From an uncultured Bradyrhizobium sp. (GTDB lineage: Bacteria > Pseudomonadota > Alphaproteobacteria > Rhizobiales > Xanthobacteraceae), in assembly GCF_947648125.1 (NCBI RefSeq), contig NZ_CANSMR010000005.1, positions 248,001-312,000 on the forward strand: a DNA stretch of 64,000 bases. The letters are read 5' to 3'. Both the position numbers and the translations under genes were made by a program. Shown piece by piece: positions 15,562 to 24,245 of this stretch (its first letter is position 1; each line of letters opens with the position of its first letter). Under the pieces are notes generated by a model. The model saw only the letters and a list, made by a program, of their open reading frames with translations. It did no database searches and was not told where the DNA came from.

Positions 15562-17172
15562 CTAGCCCAGCGCCCTTAACTCCCTTCGCAGCACCTTGCC
15601 GGTCGCCGTCATCGGCAGGCTGTCGGCGAACTGCACGAAGCGCGGATATTCGTGGGCTGCGAGCTGGACCTTGACGAACTCCTGGATTTCGCGCGCCAGA
15701 GCATCGCTCGGCGCATGGCCCGGACGTAGCACGATCCAGGCCTTGATCGATTCGGTGCGGATCGGATCGGGAATGCCGACCACCGCCGACATCGCGACCG
15801 CCGGATGCTTCATCAGCGTGTGCTCGATCTCGGACGGGCCGACGCGATAGCCCGCGGTGGTGATGACGTCGTCCTCGCGGCTGACGTACCAGAAATAGCC
15901 GTCGTCATCCTGCACGCCGAGATCGCCGGTCAGCAGGAACTCGCCGGCATATTTCTTCGCGGTCGCCTCCGGATTGCGCCAATACTCGATCATGGTGCAG
16001 GGGCACGGCTGGCGCACGCCGATGATGCCGCGCTGGCCCCGCGGCAATTCCTCGCCTCTGTCGTTGACGATGCGGACGTCGAAGCCCGGCGTGGCGCGGC
16101 CCATCGAGCCGGGGCGGATCGGAAACAGATTGGAATTGCTGCCGATCACGAGGTTGCATTCGGTCTGGCCGAACACCTCATGGGCATCGATGCCGAAGGT
16201 CTCGCGCACCCAGCCGAGCAATTCGCCGCCGAGCGACTCGCCGCCGGTGAAGATACTGCGCAGCCTGACGCCGGAATTCTTTACATCGGCCTGCCGCATC
16301 AGCTTCAGCGCGGTCGGCGGCAGGAACACGTTGCGGATGCCGAGCTCGGCCATCATCTGCATCGCCGCCTGCGGCTCAAACTTGCGGGCGCGATGCCCGA
16401 CCATCGGAATGCCGTGGTACCAGAACGCGAACAGGCCGTTGATCAGGCCGCCGATCCAGGCCCAGTCGGCCGGGGTCCACATCAGGTCGCCGGGCCTCGG
16501 GAGGAAGTTGTGGCACATCTCGACATTGGGCAAATGGCCGAGCACGACGCGGTGCGCATGCAGCGCGCCCTTCGGATTGCCGGTGGTGCCCGAGGTGTAG
16601 ATGATCAATGCCGAATCGTCGGCCGAGGTATCGACGGTGGCAAACTCCGGAGACGCCGATCGGATCGCGCTCCAGAATGACTTCGTACCGGCCGGCGTCT
16701 TTTCGCCGACGATATAGACGCTCTTCAGCTCGGGCAGGCGATTGCGGATCTTGGCGATCTTCTCCCAGCCGGCTTCATCGGTGATGACGGCTTTCGCCGC
16801 GGAGTTCGACAGGCGGAATTCGAGCGCATCCTCGCCGAACAGCGCGAACAGCGGGATCGAGATCAGCGCCGCGCGGAACGCCGCGAGATGTGCGACCGGC
16901 AATTCGAGCGATTGCGACAGGAACACCGCGACGCGGTCGCCGCGCACCAGGCCGTCGGCGATCAGCACATTGGCGAAGCGGCGCGAGGCGTCCGCAACCT
17001 CGTCGAACGAGGTGCGCGTGGTGCCGCCCTCCTCATCGACATAGACCAGCGCGAGCCGGCCCGAGCCGTCGGCGTAGCGGTCGCAGCACGCCGTCGCCAT
17101 GTTGAAGCGCGCGGGAACGTCCCAGCGGAAGTTACGGTAGAGCTCGTCGTAGGTTTTGGCTTCCTGAAGCAT
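15562..17172 (-). CDS. acyl-CoA synthetase (AMP-dependent ligase)
   Basis: A 536-aa ANL-superfamily enzyme that activates a carboxylate as acyl-AMP and transfers it to CoA. The phosphate-binding loop YTSGTTGNPKG is at 192-202. Later motifs are FGQTECN, LLTGDLGVQDDDGYFWYVSREDDVI and the C-terminal catalytic lysine in MTATGKVLRREL. It resembles acetyl- and medium-chain acyl-CoA synthetases more than long-chain FadD. Its neighbour upstream on the same strand is a Rieske/FAD reductase (56 bp gap); joint catabolism of an aromatic or fatty acid is possible but not shown. Confidence 0.9.
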   Translation of the reverse strand: MLQEAKTYDELYRNFRWDVPARFNMATACCDRYADGSGRLALVYVDEEGGTTRTSFDEVADASRRFANVLIADGLVRGDRVAVFLSQSLELPVAHLAAFRAALISIPLFALFGEDALEFRLSNSAAKAVITDEAGWEKIAKIRNRLPELKSVYIVGEKTPAGTKSFWSAIRSASPEFATVDTSADDSALIIYTSGTTGNPKGALHAHRVVLGHLPNVEMCHNFLPRPGDLMWTPADWAWIGGLINGLFAFWYHGIPMVGHRARKFEPQAAMQMMAELGIRNVFLPPTALKLMRQADVKNSGVRLRSIFTGGESLGGELLGWVRETFGIDAHEVFGQTECNLVIGSNSNLFPIRPGSMGRATPGFDVRIVNDRGEELPRGQRGIIGVRQPCPCTMIEYWRNPEATAKKYAGEFLLTGDLGVQDDDGYFWYVSREDDVITTAGYRVGPSEIEHTLMKHPAVAMSAVVGIPDPIRTESIKAWIVLRPGHAPSDALAREIQEFVKVQLAAHEYPRFVQFADSLPMTATGKVLRRELRALG

Positions 17173-17228
17173 GGCCGCAGACTAGACCATCGCCGCCAGA
17201 CCACAAACCCCTCCCTGAGGGGAAGCCG

Positions 17229-18749
17229 TCAGGCTGCCACCCGCTGCATTGCGATCTCGGCCTCAAGGCTTTCGAGGTCGCGATAGATCGACGCGACCGC
17301 GAGCACGCGCCCGCCGCGCTTGTAGCGGAGCATGCAATCCCGGCCGGCGATGCTGCCATCCACCGCAATCTCGTCCCACTGCTCGGCGTGGCCGACATAG
17401 TTGATCGGCACGTCGTAATGCTGGCTCCAAAAGAACGGCACCGCATCGAACACCTCGCGGTGTCCAAGCATATTCCGCGCGGCGGTCTGGCCCTGGCGCT
17501 CGGCCACCACCCAGTGCTCGACCCGGATGTTCTCGCCGCTGTGCGGATCGGGCCAGCGCGCGATGTCGCCGGCCGCGTAGATGCCGGGAACGCTGGTCTC
17601 GAGATAGGCATCCACTGTCACGCCGCGATCGATGGCGAGCCCGGCCCCTTCCGCCAGTGCCAGCCGCGGCCTCACGCCGACACCGAGCACGACGAGATCG
17701 GCATCGAGAACGGGCCCGCTCTTCAGCTGCACACGCTTGCCCTCGATCGCAGTCACCGTGTCGCCGAGGTGGAAGACGACGCCATGCTCTTCGTGCAGCG
17801 CGCGGACGAAATCGCCCATCTCAGGCCCGAGCACGCGCTCCAGCGGCCGCTGTTCGAGCCCGACCACGTGAACCTCGATCTCCCTCGCGCGCAGCGAGGC
17901 CGCAACCTCGAGCCCGATGAAGCTCGCGCCGATCACGACCGCACGGCGCGCTCCACTGGCCGAGGCGATGATCGCCCGGCAATCATCGAGGGTGCGCAAC
18001 ACGTGAACGTGGGGCTGGTCCGCGCCAGGGATCGGCAGCCGCAGCGGCTCCGCGCCGGTCGCCAGCAGCAGCCGGTCATAGCCAAGCGCTTCGCCGCCGG
18101 CGAGCATCACATTGCGGCGGCCGGTGTCGATCGACTTGACCTCGGTCCGGAGCCTGAGATCGATCGCCGCGTCGGCATAGAAGTCATCCGGCTTCAGCGG
18201 CAGCCAGTCTTCCGGAGCGCTGCCGGCGAGGAAGTCTTTCGACAGGTTCGGCCGATCCACGGGCGGCGCGGTCTCGCCGCTCAGCATGACGATGCTGCCG
18301 CGATAGTCCTGCCGTCGCAGCATCTCGGCGGCGGCAAACCCCGCCGCGCCTCCGCCGACGATCACGATCCTGCCGGGCGCATCGACCGGGCCCTTGATGC
18401 GGGGCTTCGGCTGCTCGCGCTTCTCGTGCACGACGATGCGATCGCCCTCGCGCTCGACCTTCCAGACCGCCAGCGCATTGAAGGCCGGCGCCGCGACAGC
18501 TTCACCGGTGCGAAGATCAAAGCAGGCGTGATGCCAGGGGCAATGGACGGTCTCGCCCTCGACCAGGCCTTCGGCGAGCGGGCCGTGGTAATGGCTGCAA
18601 TGCGCATCGATGGCGAAGATATCCGCCCCCGAACGCACCAGCAGCACGTCGTCGTCGCCGACATGGCCGAGCAACATCGTGCCCGAGAATTCGGAGAGTG
18701 CGACGCCTTGTGTCAGATCCGGACCGGAAGGAGCTTGCTGATCGGCCAT
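17229..18749 (-). CDS. Rieske-FAD/NAD(P)H-dependent oxidoreductase (AIFL/ferredoxin reductase-like)
   Basis: A 506-aa protein with an N-terminal Rieske [2Fe-2S] domain (Cys51-x-His53 in CSHYHGP and Cys70-xx-His73 in CPWHHACF). A pyridine nucleotide-disulfide oxidoreductase module follows, with an FAD motif (VIVGGGAAGFAAAE, about 127-140), a NAD motif (VVIGASFIGLEVAASL) and the second FAD motif (GIYAAGDIARWPD). The arrangement matches AIF-like and rubredoxin/ferredoxin reductase-like proteins that pass electrons from NAD(P)H. The ATG at 18749 follows GGAGACAGGCC. An upstream frame extension has no ribosome site. The electron partner is unknown. Confidence 0.88.
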   Translation of the reverse strand: MADQQAPSGPDLTQGVALSEFSGTMLLGHVGDDDVLLVRSGADIFAIDAHCSHYHGPLAEGLVEGETVHCPWHHACFDLRTGEAVAAPAFNALAVWKVEREGDRIVVHEKREQPKPRIKGPVDAPGRIVIVGGGAAGFAAAEMLRRQDYRGSIVMLSGETAPPVDRPNLSKDFLAGSAPEDWLPLKPDDFYADAAIDLRLRTEVKSIDTGRRNVMLAGGEALGYDRLLLATGAEPLRLPIPGADQPHVHVLRTLDDCRAIIASASGARRAVVIGASFIGLEVAASLRAREIEVHVVGLEQRPLERVLGPEMGDFVRALHEEHGVVFHLGDTVTAIEGKRVQLKSGPVLDADLVVLGVGVRPRLALAEGAGLAIDRGVTVDAYLETSVPGIYAAGDIARWPDPHSGENIRVEHWVVAERQGQTAARNMLGHREVFDAVPFFWSQHYDVPINYVGHAEQWDEIAVDGSIAGRDCMLRYKRGGRVLAVASIYRDLESLEAEIAMQRVAA

Positions 18750-18832
18750 GGCCTGTCTCCAGTTTTTCCAGAACGTCACCCCGAGGGCGCCGCCTTCGCG
18801 AGGCCTTGGTGCCCCTTTGCGGCAAGCCGATC

Positions 18833-19300
18833 TCAGCTTCCCTGCATGTAGCGGACCGGGTTCTCCTGATCCGCCTCGAAGATATCGGCGGCCTCGGCGA
18901 ACAGCGCCGCAACGGCAGCCGCCTTCAGATCAACAAACGCCTCGAAGCTGAAATTGTTGCCGCCCGCCCGCAATTCGCCGAGCTTGCCGGCATAGCAGGA
19001 CACCAGCGGCTTCCCTATACGGGTCACCGCGACATAGATGCTGATGTAGTTCTTCTGCAGCGCCACCCCGATCACCGGCCAGAGCGCCGTCTTGCCGGAC
19101 TTGATCGCGTAGCGAAACTGACCGTAGCCGATCATGTTCATGCGCATGCCGGCCTCGCCGGCCGGCGCGCCCGCATGAAAGTGCCGCTTGAGCGAAGGCG
19201 CGGCCTTTCGCATCACCGCATGGACTTGTTCGAGATCCGCGGTCCGGCCGGGATCAAACGCGAGGTAAGCTTCCAGACTGTCCGCCGCGACACGAAACAT
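18833..19300 (-). CDS. DUF1801-like protein
   Basis: A 155-aa protein with the core NMIGYGQFRYAIKSGKTALWPVIGVALQKNYISIYVAV, which matches the DUF1801 (YdhG-like) pattern of a beta-rich fold with a conserved Gly-Tyr/Phe-Lys-Ser segment. No catalytic role is established for the family. It lies 15 bp upstream of, and on the same strand as, no other core gene: the next gene leftward is the Rieske/FAD reductase and rightward yqeY ends 15 bp away, so it may be expressed from the yqeY transcript. Confidence 0.75.
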   Translation of the reverse strand: MFRVAADSLEAYLAFDPGRTADLEQVHAVMRKAAPSLKRHFHAGAPAGEAGMRMNMIGYGQFRYAIKSGKTALWPVIGVALQKNYISIYVAVTRIGKPLVSCYAGKLGELRAGGNNFSFEAFVDLKAAAVAALFAEAADIFEADQENPVRYMQGS

Positions 19301-19315
19301 CGGAAGCTTCCGCCG

Positions 19316-19771
19316 CTATCCCGCGAGCGCCGCCTTCACGAGGCCACTGGCCTTGCCGAAATCCATCTGGCCGGCGTACTTCGCCTTCAGGGCACCGATC
19401 ACCTTGCCCATGTCCTTGATCCCGGCAGCACCCGTCTCGGCGATGATCGCCGCGATCGCGGCCTTCACGTCGTCGTCGGACATCTGCTTCGGCAGGTACG
19501 CCGAGATGACGGCAATCTCCTCGCGCTCCTGGGCGGCGAGCTCGGCGCGGCCACCCTTGTCGTAGAGCTCGACCGACTCCTGGCGCTGCTTGATCATCTT
19601 CTGCAGCAGGCCGAGCAGATCGGCATCGGAGAGTGGCGGCTTGCCCTGCCCGCGCGCGTCGATGTCGGCGTTCTTGATGGTCGAATTGACCATGCGCAGC
19701 GTGGAGAGCTTGCGCTCGTCCTTCGCCTTCATCGCTTCCTTGACCGCAGTATTGATATCGTCGCGCAGCAT
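19316..19771 (-). CDS. GatB/YqeY domain protein
   Basis: A 151-aa YqeY protein, MLRDDINTAVKEAMKAKDERKLSTLRMVNSTIKN, with the family pattern EIAVISAYLPKQMSDDDV and a C-terminal MGKVIGALKAKYAGQMDFGKAS helical bundle. The fold is the tRNA-binding tail domain of GatB standing alone, and a role in tRNA amidation or translation is presumed. The ATG at 19771 is the universal family start; the 61 upstream in-frame codons carry a 27-bp tandem duplication and do not look like coding sequence on this strand. Divergent to the small membrane protein gene at 19843. Confidence 0.9.
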   Translation of the reverse strand: MLRDDINTAVKEAMKAKDERKLSTLRMVNSTIKNADIDARGQGKPPLSDADLLGLLQKMIKQRQESVELYDKGGRAELAAQEREEIAVISAYLPKQMSDDDVKAAIAAIIAETGAAGIKDMGKVIGALKAKYAGQMDFGKASGLVKAALAG

Positions 19772-19842
19772 TGTCGCCTCACTCAAGACCGCACCGCAAA
19801 CTCGTGGCGCACCGTCAATTCCAAGTCTATATAGGCACTTGC

Positions 19843-20244
19843 ATGGGAACTGGAAAGCATCTCGCGACACTTGCGTCTGGAAAGCATCTCGCGACACTTG
19901 CGTTCTGTCTCGCGCTGCTATGGGCGAGCCGTTTTGGCCCCTACGCCTGCACAACCCTTCCGGGCTTTGCCCGAGAAATCAGCTCCTCCTGGATCAGCCT
20001 GATGGCAAACGGCTTCCTCTTGATCGCGTTCCTGTATGTGCCGGCCTACGATTTCTTATCCTGGCTGTCCTACCGGCTCGGTTGGGACAAGGATTTCGAC
20101 CCGATCGCGATCTATCCCGCGATACAACGACCGGGACAACAGCCGATCTCGCAAACGACCAAGCGGTTTCTTTATCCGCTCGATCTTGCCATCGTCGGCT
20201 TTGTGCTCCTGCCACTGTGGACAAAAGCCGCCCATTGCGGCTGA
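19843..20244 (+). CDS. hypothetical multi-span membrane protein
   Basis: A 133-aa frame with three hydrophobic stretches (about residues 18-34, 48-73 and 112-127) and a middle loop DKDFDPIAIYPAI. I do not recognise a family. It begins 71 bp from the divergent yqeY start. Its first 20 codons contain an exact in-frame duplication of nine codons (unit KHLATLA), which may be a recent mutation. Codon use is slightly less GC3-biased than neighbours. There is no strong ribosome site, so the start is uncertain. Confidence 0.5.
   Translation: MGTGKHLATLASGKHLATLAFCLALLWASRFGPYACTTLPGFAREISSSWISLMANGFLLIAFLYVPAYDFLSWLSYRLGWDKDFDPIAIYPAIQRPGQQPISQTTKRFLYPLDLAIVGFVLLPLWTKAAHCG
19850..19903. repeat. perfect 27-bp tandem duplication
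   Basis: Two identical 27-bp units, 19850-19876 and 19877-19903, lie head to tail. The length is a multiple of three, so the frame of the membrane protein gene at 19843 is kept. They also fall in the region upstream of yqeY where its promoter should be. Exact identity points to a recent slippage event. Confidence 0.95.
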
Positions 20245-20250
20245 TGGCAA

Positions 20251-20952
20251 TCAGCTCCTGAGCCATTCGACCAGCGCATCGGCACACGCCTGCGGCTGCT
20301 CCAGCTGCGGCAGGTGACCGCAATTGGGAAGCACCACGAGCTTTGCCCCGGGAATCCCGTTGGCCATCTCGTCCGACAATAAATTCGGAACGGTGTTGTC
20401 GGTATCCGACGTCAGCACCAGGGTCGGGCACTTGATCCAGGCCATGCCCGGCCGCGAATCCGGCCGGCTGAGCACCGCGTTTTGCTGACGGATGAAGGCC
20501 TCCGCGCCGACATCCTCGCTCATGTCATAAACAACCTGACGCAGGCTTGCGTCGCCCTGCCGCGACGGATGCACGAAGTCCGGAAACAGCTCGTCGACCA
20601 CGCTGCGATACTGGCCATTCTTGGCACGCTCGATCATGCCGCGGCGGCGTGCAGTTGCTTCCGGCGTGTCAGCCCTCGCCTGGGTACTCATCAGCGCCAG
20701 CTTCGCGACCCGCTCGGGCGCCTGCCGCATGATCTCGAAGGCGATGTAGCCGCCCATCGAATGCCCGGCGAGCGCAAAGCGCGGTGGCGCCTCGGCCAGG
20801 ATCCGGCGGGCGATCGCCCCCATATTGTCGTCCCTGACATGGTTGGCGACCGTGACCGGCCCGCACCGCCACAGTGCCGGAATGATCGGGGCAAAGATCC
20901 GCGGTGAGCAGATGAGGCCCGGGACGAGCAGGATCGGCATCGTGTTATCCAT
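20251..20952 (-). CDS. alpha/beta hydrolase
   Basis: A 233-aa alpha/beta-hydrolase. The nucleophile elbow GHSMGG, an acid in TSDTDNTVP and a catalytic His in NCGHLPQLEQP complete a Ser-Asp-His triad; the oxyanion region is LLVPGLICSP. It has no signal peptide. Substrate unknown; the family includes esterases, lipases and haloperoxidase-like enzymes. ATG 20952 follows GGAG by eight bases; ATG 20940 (MPILLV) is an alternative. It ends six bases from the convergent membrane protein gene. Confidence 0.85.
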   Translation of the reverse strand: MDNTMPILLVPGLICSPRIFAPIIPALWRCGPVTVANHVRDDNMGAIARRILAEAPPRFALAGHSMGGYIAFEIMRQAPERVAKLALMSTQARADTPEATARRRGMIERAKNGQYRSVVDELFPDFVHPSRQGDASLRQVVYDMSEDVGAEAFIRQQNAVLSRPDSRPGMAWIKCPTLVLTSDTDNTVPNLLSDEMANGIPGAKLVVLPNCGHLPQLEQPQACADALVEWLRS

Positions 20953-21080
20953 GCGGGAGCTCCGGACCGGGTCATTTTCGGCAAGCAAACGGCCGCTTCA
21001 GGGAACTTTAGATTAAAAGGCCGTTCAGGCCTGTCAAATCGGCTGACATTGCCGTGTGAATCCGTGCCCTTTCGCTTTGA

Positions 21081-21097
21081 CGCCGCAGGGTGCGGCG
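21081..21097 (+). promoter_or_regulatory. hairpin in the carA upstream region
   Basis: CGCCGCA-GGG-TGCGGCG is a perfect 7-bp stem with a 3-nt loop, ending 16 bases before the carA ATG and followed by an AT-rich ACTATTTAAA. If transcribed, it would sit directly before the start region and could affect translation of carA. No T-run follows it, so a simple terminator is unlikely. Confidence 0.35.
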
Positions 21098-21113
21098 ACT
21101 ATTTAAAGGGCTC

Positions 21114-22307
21114 ATGACAACCCCCGAAAACGCTCACGCCTGGCCGGACCACAAACCGACCGCGCTCCTTGTGCTCGCCGATGGTACCGTGCTGGAAGGC
21201 TTCGGTCTCGGCGCGGAAGGCCACGCCGTCGGCGAGGTCTGCTTCAACACCGCGATGACCGGCTATGAGGAGATCCTCACCGATCCGTCCTATGCCGGCC
21301 AGATCATCACCTTTACCTTCCCGCATATCGGCAATGTCGGTACCAACGAGGAAGACATCGAGACGGTGAACATGGCCGCGACGCCCGGCGCGCGCGGCGT
21401 GATCCTGCGCTCGGCGATCACCGATCCCTCGAACTACCGCGCCACCCGCCATCTCGACCAGTGGTTGAAGGCGCGCGGCATCATCGGCCTTTCCGGCATC
21501 GACACCCGCGCGCTGACCGCGCTGATCCGCTCCAAGGGCATGCCCAACGCCGTGATCGCGCACGCCAGGAACGGCGAGTTCGACCTGCACGGCCTGAAGG
21601 AAGAGGCCCGCGAATGGCCCGGCCTCGAGGGCATGGACCTGGTGCCGATGGTCACCTCCGGCCAGCGCTTCACCTGGGATGAGACCCCGTGGGAGTGGGG
21701 CAAGGGTTTTGGCCGGCAGACCGCGCCGGAATTCAACGTGGTCGCAATCGACTACGGCATCAAGCGCAACATCCTGCGCCTGCTCGCCGGGGTCGGCGCC
21801 AAGGTGACCGTGGTGCCAGCGACGACGGCGGCCGAGGACATCCTGGCGATGAAGCCGGACGGTGTGTTCCTGTCGAACGGCCCGGGCGATCCCGCCGCCA
21901 CCGGCAAGTATGCCGTGCCCGTCATCCAGAAGGTGCTCGCTTCGGGGACGCCGACCTTCGGCATCTGCCTCGGCCATCAGATGCTGGGCCTCGCCGTCGG
22001 CGCCAAGACCATGAAGATGCATCAGGGGCACCACGGCGCCAACCATCCGGTCAAGGACGAGACCACCGGCAAGGTCGAGATCACCTCGATGAACCACGGC
22101 TTTGCCGTGGACCAGGCGACGCTGCCCGCCGGCGCGACCCAGACCCATATCTCGCTGTTCGACGGCTCCAATTGCGGCATCGCGCTCGAGGGCAAGCCGG
22201 TGTTCTCGGTGCAGTACCACCCGGAAGCGTCGCCCGGCCCGCGCGACTCGCACTATCTGTTCCAGCGGTTTGCCGATCTGATGCGGAAGAAGAAGCAGGC
22301 GGCGTAG
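21114..22307 (+). CDS. carA: carbamoyl-phosphate synthase small subunit
   Basis: A 397-aa CarA. The N-terminal domain contains [22 protein letters not shown] and the C-terminal class I glutamine amidotransferase domain has the nucleophile Cys in [11 protein letters not shown] and the His-Glu pair in [10 protein letters not shown]. It hydrolyses glutamine and channels ammonia to CarB for carbamoyl phosphate, feeding arginine and pyrimidine synthesis. The start at ATG 21114 follows AAAGGG closely. carB lies 4 kb downstream on the same strand with five other genes or gene remnants between, an unusual separation for a two-subunit enzyme. Confidence 0.97.
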   Translation: MTTPENAHAWPDHKPTALLVLADGTVLEGFGLGAEGHAVGEVCFNTAMTGYEEILTDPSYAGQIITFTFPHIGNVGTNEEDIETVNMAATPGARGVILRSAITDPSNYRATRHLDQWLKARGIIGLSGIDTRALTALIRSKGMPNAVIAHARNGEFDLHGLKEEAREWPGLEGMDLVPMVTSGQRFTWDETPWEWGKGFGRQTAPEFNVVAIDYGIKRNILRLLAGVGAKVTVVPATTAAEDILAMKPDGVFLSNGPGDPAATGKYAVPVIQKVLASGTPTFGICLGHQMLGLAVGAKTMKMHQGHHGANHPVKDETTGKVEITSMNHGFAVDQATLPAGATQTHISLFDGSNCGIALEGKPVFSVQYHPEASPGPRDSHYLFQRFADLMRKKKQAA

Positions 22308-22316
22308 ATCGCGGCC

Positions 22317-22389
22317 GTCATTGCCGGGCTTGCCCCGGCAATCCATCCCTTGAAGAAAGATGGATGCCCGGATCAAGTCCGGGCATGAC
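22317..22389. repeat. dispersed repeat family B, copy 1
   Basis: Starts GTCATTGCCGGGCTTGCCCC and ends GGATCAAGTCCGGGCATGAC. The two arms, each itself a hairpin, face each other around GATGGATG, in the style of rhizobial palindromic elements. It lies just after carA and could form a terminator-like structure. Other full or half copies are at 39639-39734, 53407-53437 and 62781-62809. Confidence 0.8.
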
Positions 22390-22457
22390 AGCTGTTGTGT
22401 GCGGCTAAAACCGACAGCAACAATGTGCCTTCGCATCACCTCACGGGACATGCCGAC

Positions 22458-22955
22458 ATGACCGACAGCGCCATCCCAGAGCCCGTCTACGGCGTCTCCT
22501 CGATCGAGGTGATGGCGTCGATGCCGGGGCTCGACTTCGTGCGCGGCATCTTCGCCCGCACCCTGCCGGAGCCGCCGATCATGGAGAACGTCGAGCCGTT
22601 CGACTGTACCGCCGAGCCGGGTCATGTGGTGATCCACAGCATCCCCGGCCTGCGCCACTACAACCCGATCGGCTCGGTGCACGGTGGCTATGTCGCGATC
22701 CTGCTTGATTCCGCGATGGCGCTCGCGGTGCAGACCACCCTCCCGAAGGGCTCTGGCTACACCACGCTGGAATTCAAGATCTCCTTCGTCCGCGGCATGA
22801 GCAAGGACACCGGCAAGATCCGCACCGAGGGCCGGGTGCTCAACGCCGGCCGGCGCGCCGCGACCGCCGAAGGCCGCATCACCGATGGGAACGGCAAGCT
22901 GATCGCGCACGCGACCACGACCTGCATGGTGTTCGAGCTTCCCAAAAACGCCTGA
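22458..22955 (+). CDS. PaaI-family (hotdog) thioesterase
   Basis: A 165-aa hotdog-fold protein with the PaaI signature GSVHGGYVAILLDSAMALAV and the strand pattern TLEFKISFVRGM...IRTEGRVLNAGRRAATAEGRI. It hydrolyses acyl- or aryl-CoA thioesters, preventing CoA trapping; the substrate is unknown. ATG 22458 (MTDSAIPEP) follows GGGACATGCCGAC; a longer in-frame extension begins inside the repeat region and is unlikely. It lies in the carA-carB interval, 127 bp upstream of an enolase-superfamily enzyme. Confidence 0.87.
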   Translation: MTDSAIPEPVYGVSSIEVMASMPGLDFVRGIFARTLPEPPIMENVEPFDCTAEPGHVVIHSIPGLRHYNPIGSVHGGYVAILLDSAMALAVQTTLPKGSGYTTLEFKISFVRGMSKDTGKIRTEGRVLNAGRRAATAEGRITDGNGKLIAHATTTCMVFELPKNA

Positions 22956-23082
22956 AGGCAATCGCGTCCTGGCGCATTGGAGGCATGACGAAGCGCGCTG
23001 GATTGGCGGCAGTGCTCTGTGATTGAGTTTCCCTGTCCGAGATCAGGCAACATGATCCGGCCTGGAAGGAAGGAAACGCCCG

Positions 23083-24183
23083 ATGACCTCAGCCAATCCA
23101 GACATGGCCATCCGCGACATCCGCGTCACGATGTTGCGGCTGCCCTGGGCCGACGACCGCTGGCTGAAGGGCGCAGCGCTGGGCGCGACGCGCGACATCC
23201 TGATCTGCGACGTCGAGACGTCGGGCGGCATCACCGGCATGGGCTATCTGTTCGTGTTCCGCCCGGCGATGCAGTCGATTGCTGCCTGTCTCGACGAGTG
23301 CATCATCCCGCGCGTCATCGGCAAGGATGCCACCGCGATCGAGGCGATCTGGCGCGATCTGTGGACGGCGACGATGACCTATGGCCGCGGCGGCATCGCC
23401 GCGATGGCCATGTCGGCGCTTGACATCGCGCTGTGGGATGCGGTGGGAAAACGCGCCGGGCTGCCACTGCACCGGCTGTGGGGGCACTATCGCTCGGAGA
23501 TCCCGATCTATGGTTCCGGCTGCTTCCGCGGCGCCGGTGGCGATGGCATGATCGAGAAGGCGCTGCATTTCGTGCAGCAGGGCTACAAGGCGATCAAGAT
23601 GCAGGTCGCGCATGTTCACACGCCCGCGCAGGACCTCGACAATGTGCGCCGCATGCGCGAGGCGCTCGGGCCGGACATCGACATCATGATCGACGTCAAC
23701 ATGGGCTGGAGTGCCGATGTCGCCATCGAGATGGGACGCAAGTTCGAGAAGTACGATATCTACTGGCTGGAGGAGCCGGTGCCGGCCGATGATTTCGCCG
23801 GCTACCAGCGCATCGCGGCGGCGCTGGACATGCGCGTCGTCGGCGGCGAGACGCATTTCACGCGCTACGATCTGCGGCCGTTCTTTCTCAATCCCTGCCT
23901 GCCGATCCTGCAACCCGACCCGATGCGCGGCGGCATGACCGACCTGCGCAAGATCGCGGCGCTTGCGGACACCTTCGGCATCACCATCGCGCCGCATCTG
24001 TTCCCCGAACTCAATGTGCACCTCTTGGCTTCGATCCCGAACGGCATCTGGTGCGAGAACATGGCCCTGATCGACGACATCTGGGTCGATCCGCCGGAGA
24101 TTGCCAATGGCATGATCGCCGCGCCGGAACGGCCAGGGCATGGGCTCAAATTCAAGGACGAGGTGCTGAAGTTCAAGATCTAG
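23083..24183 (+). CDS. mandelate racemase/muconate lactonizing enzyme family protein
   Basis: A 366-aa enolase-superfamily enzyme. Metal ligands are seen at Asp204 (MIDVN), Glu230 (YWLEEP) and Glu256 (GGETH), and the Asp279/His305 pair (QPDP, APHLFPE) gives the general base expected in the mandelate racemase subgroup. The usual KxK acid/base motif reads Lys172-Met-Gln174, so the second lysine is replaced by Gln. Substrates of this group are sugar acids or related alpha-hydroxy acids. A strong GGAAGGAAGG ribosome site precedes the ATG. The cupin gene follows after 62 bp and may belong to the same sugar-acid pathway, by inference. Confidence 0.87.
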   Translation: MTSANPDMAIRDIRVTMLRLPWADDRWLKGAALGATRDILICDVETSGGITGMGYLFVFRPAMQSIAACLDECIIPRVIGKDATAIEAIWRDLWTATMTYGRGGIAAMAMSALDIALWDAVGKRAGLPLHRLWGHYRSEIPIYGSGCFRGAGGDGMIEKALHFVQQGYKAIKMQVAHVHTPAQDLDNVRRMREALGPDIDIMIDVNMGWSADVAIEMGRKFEKYDIYWLEEPVPADDFAGYQRIAAALDMRVVGGETHFTRYDLRPFFLNPCLPILQPDPMRGGMTDLRKIAALADTFGITIAPHLFPELNVHLLASIPNGIWCENMALIDDIWVDPPEIANGMIAAPERPGHGLKFKDEVLKFKI

Positions 24184-24245
24184 CGGGAACGGTTTCCGGA
24201 CCGACGGTTTGATATCACCGCCCCTCGCAACGCTGGAGAGCCGCC

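Noticed and set aside
21099-22961. Long minus-strand open frame across carA and the PaaI thioesterase
   Set aside because: Antisense to two genes with clear domains; GC-rich codon bias leaves such frames open.
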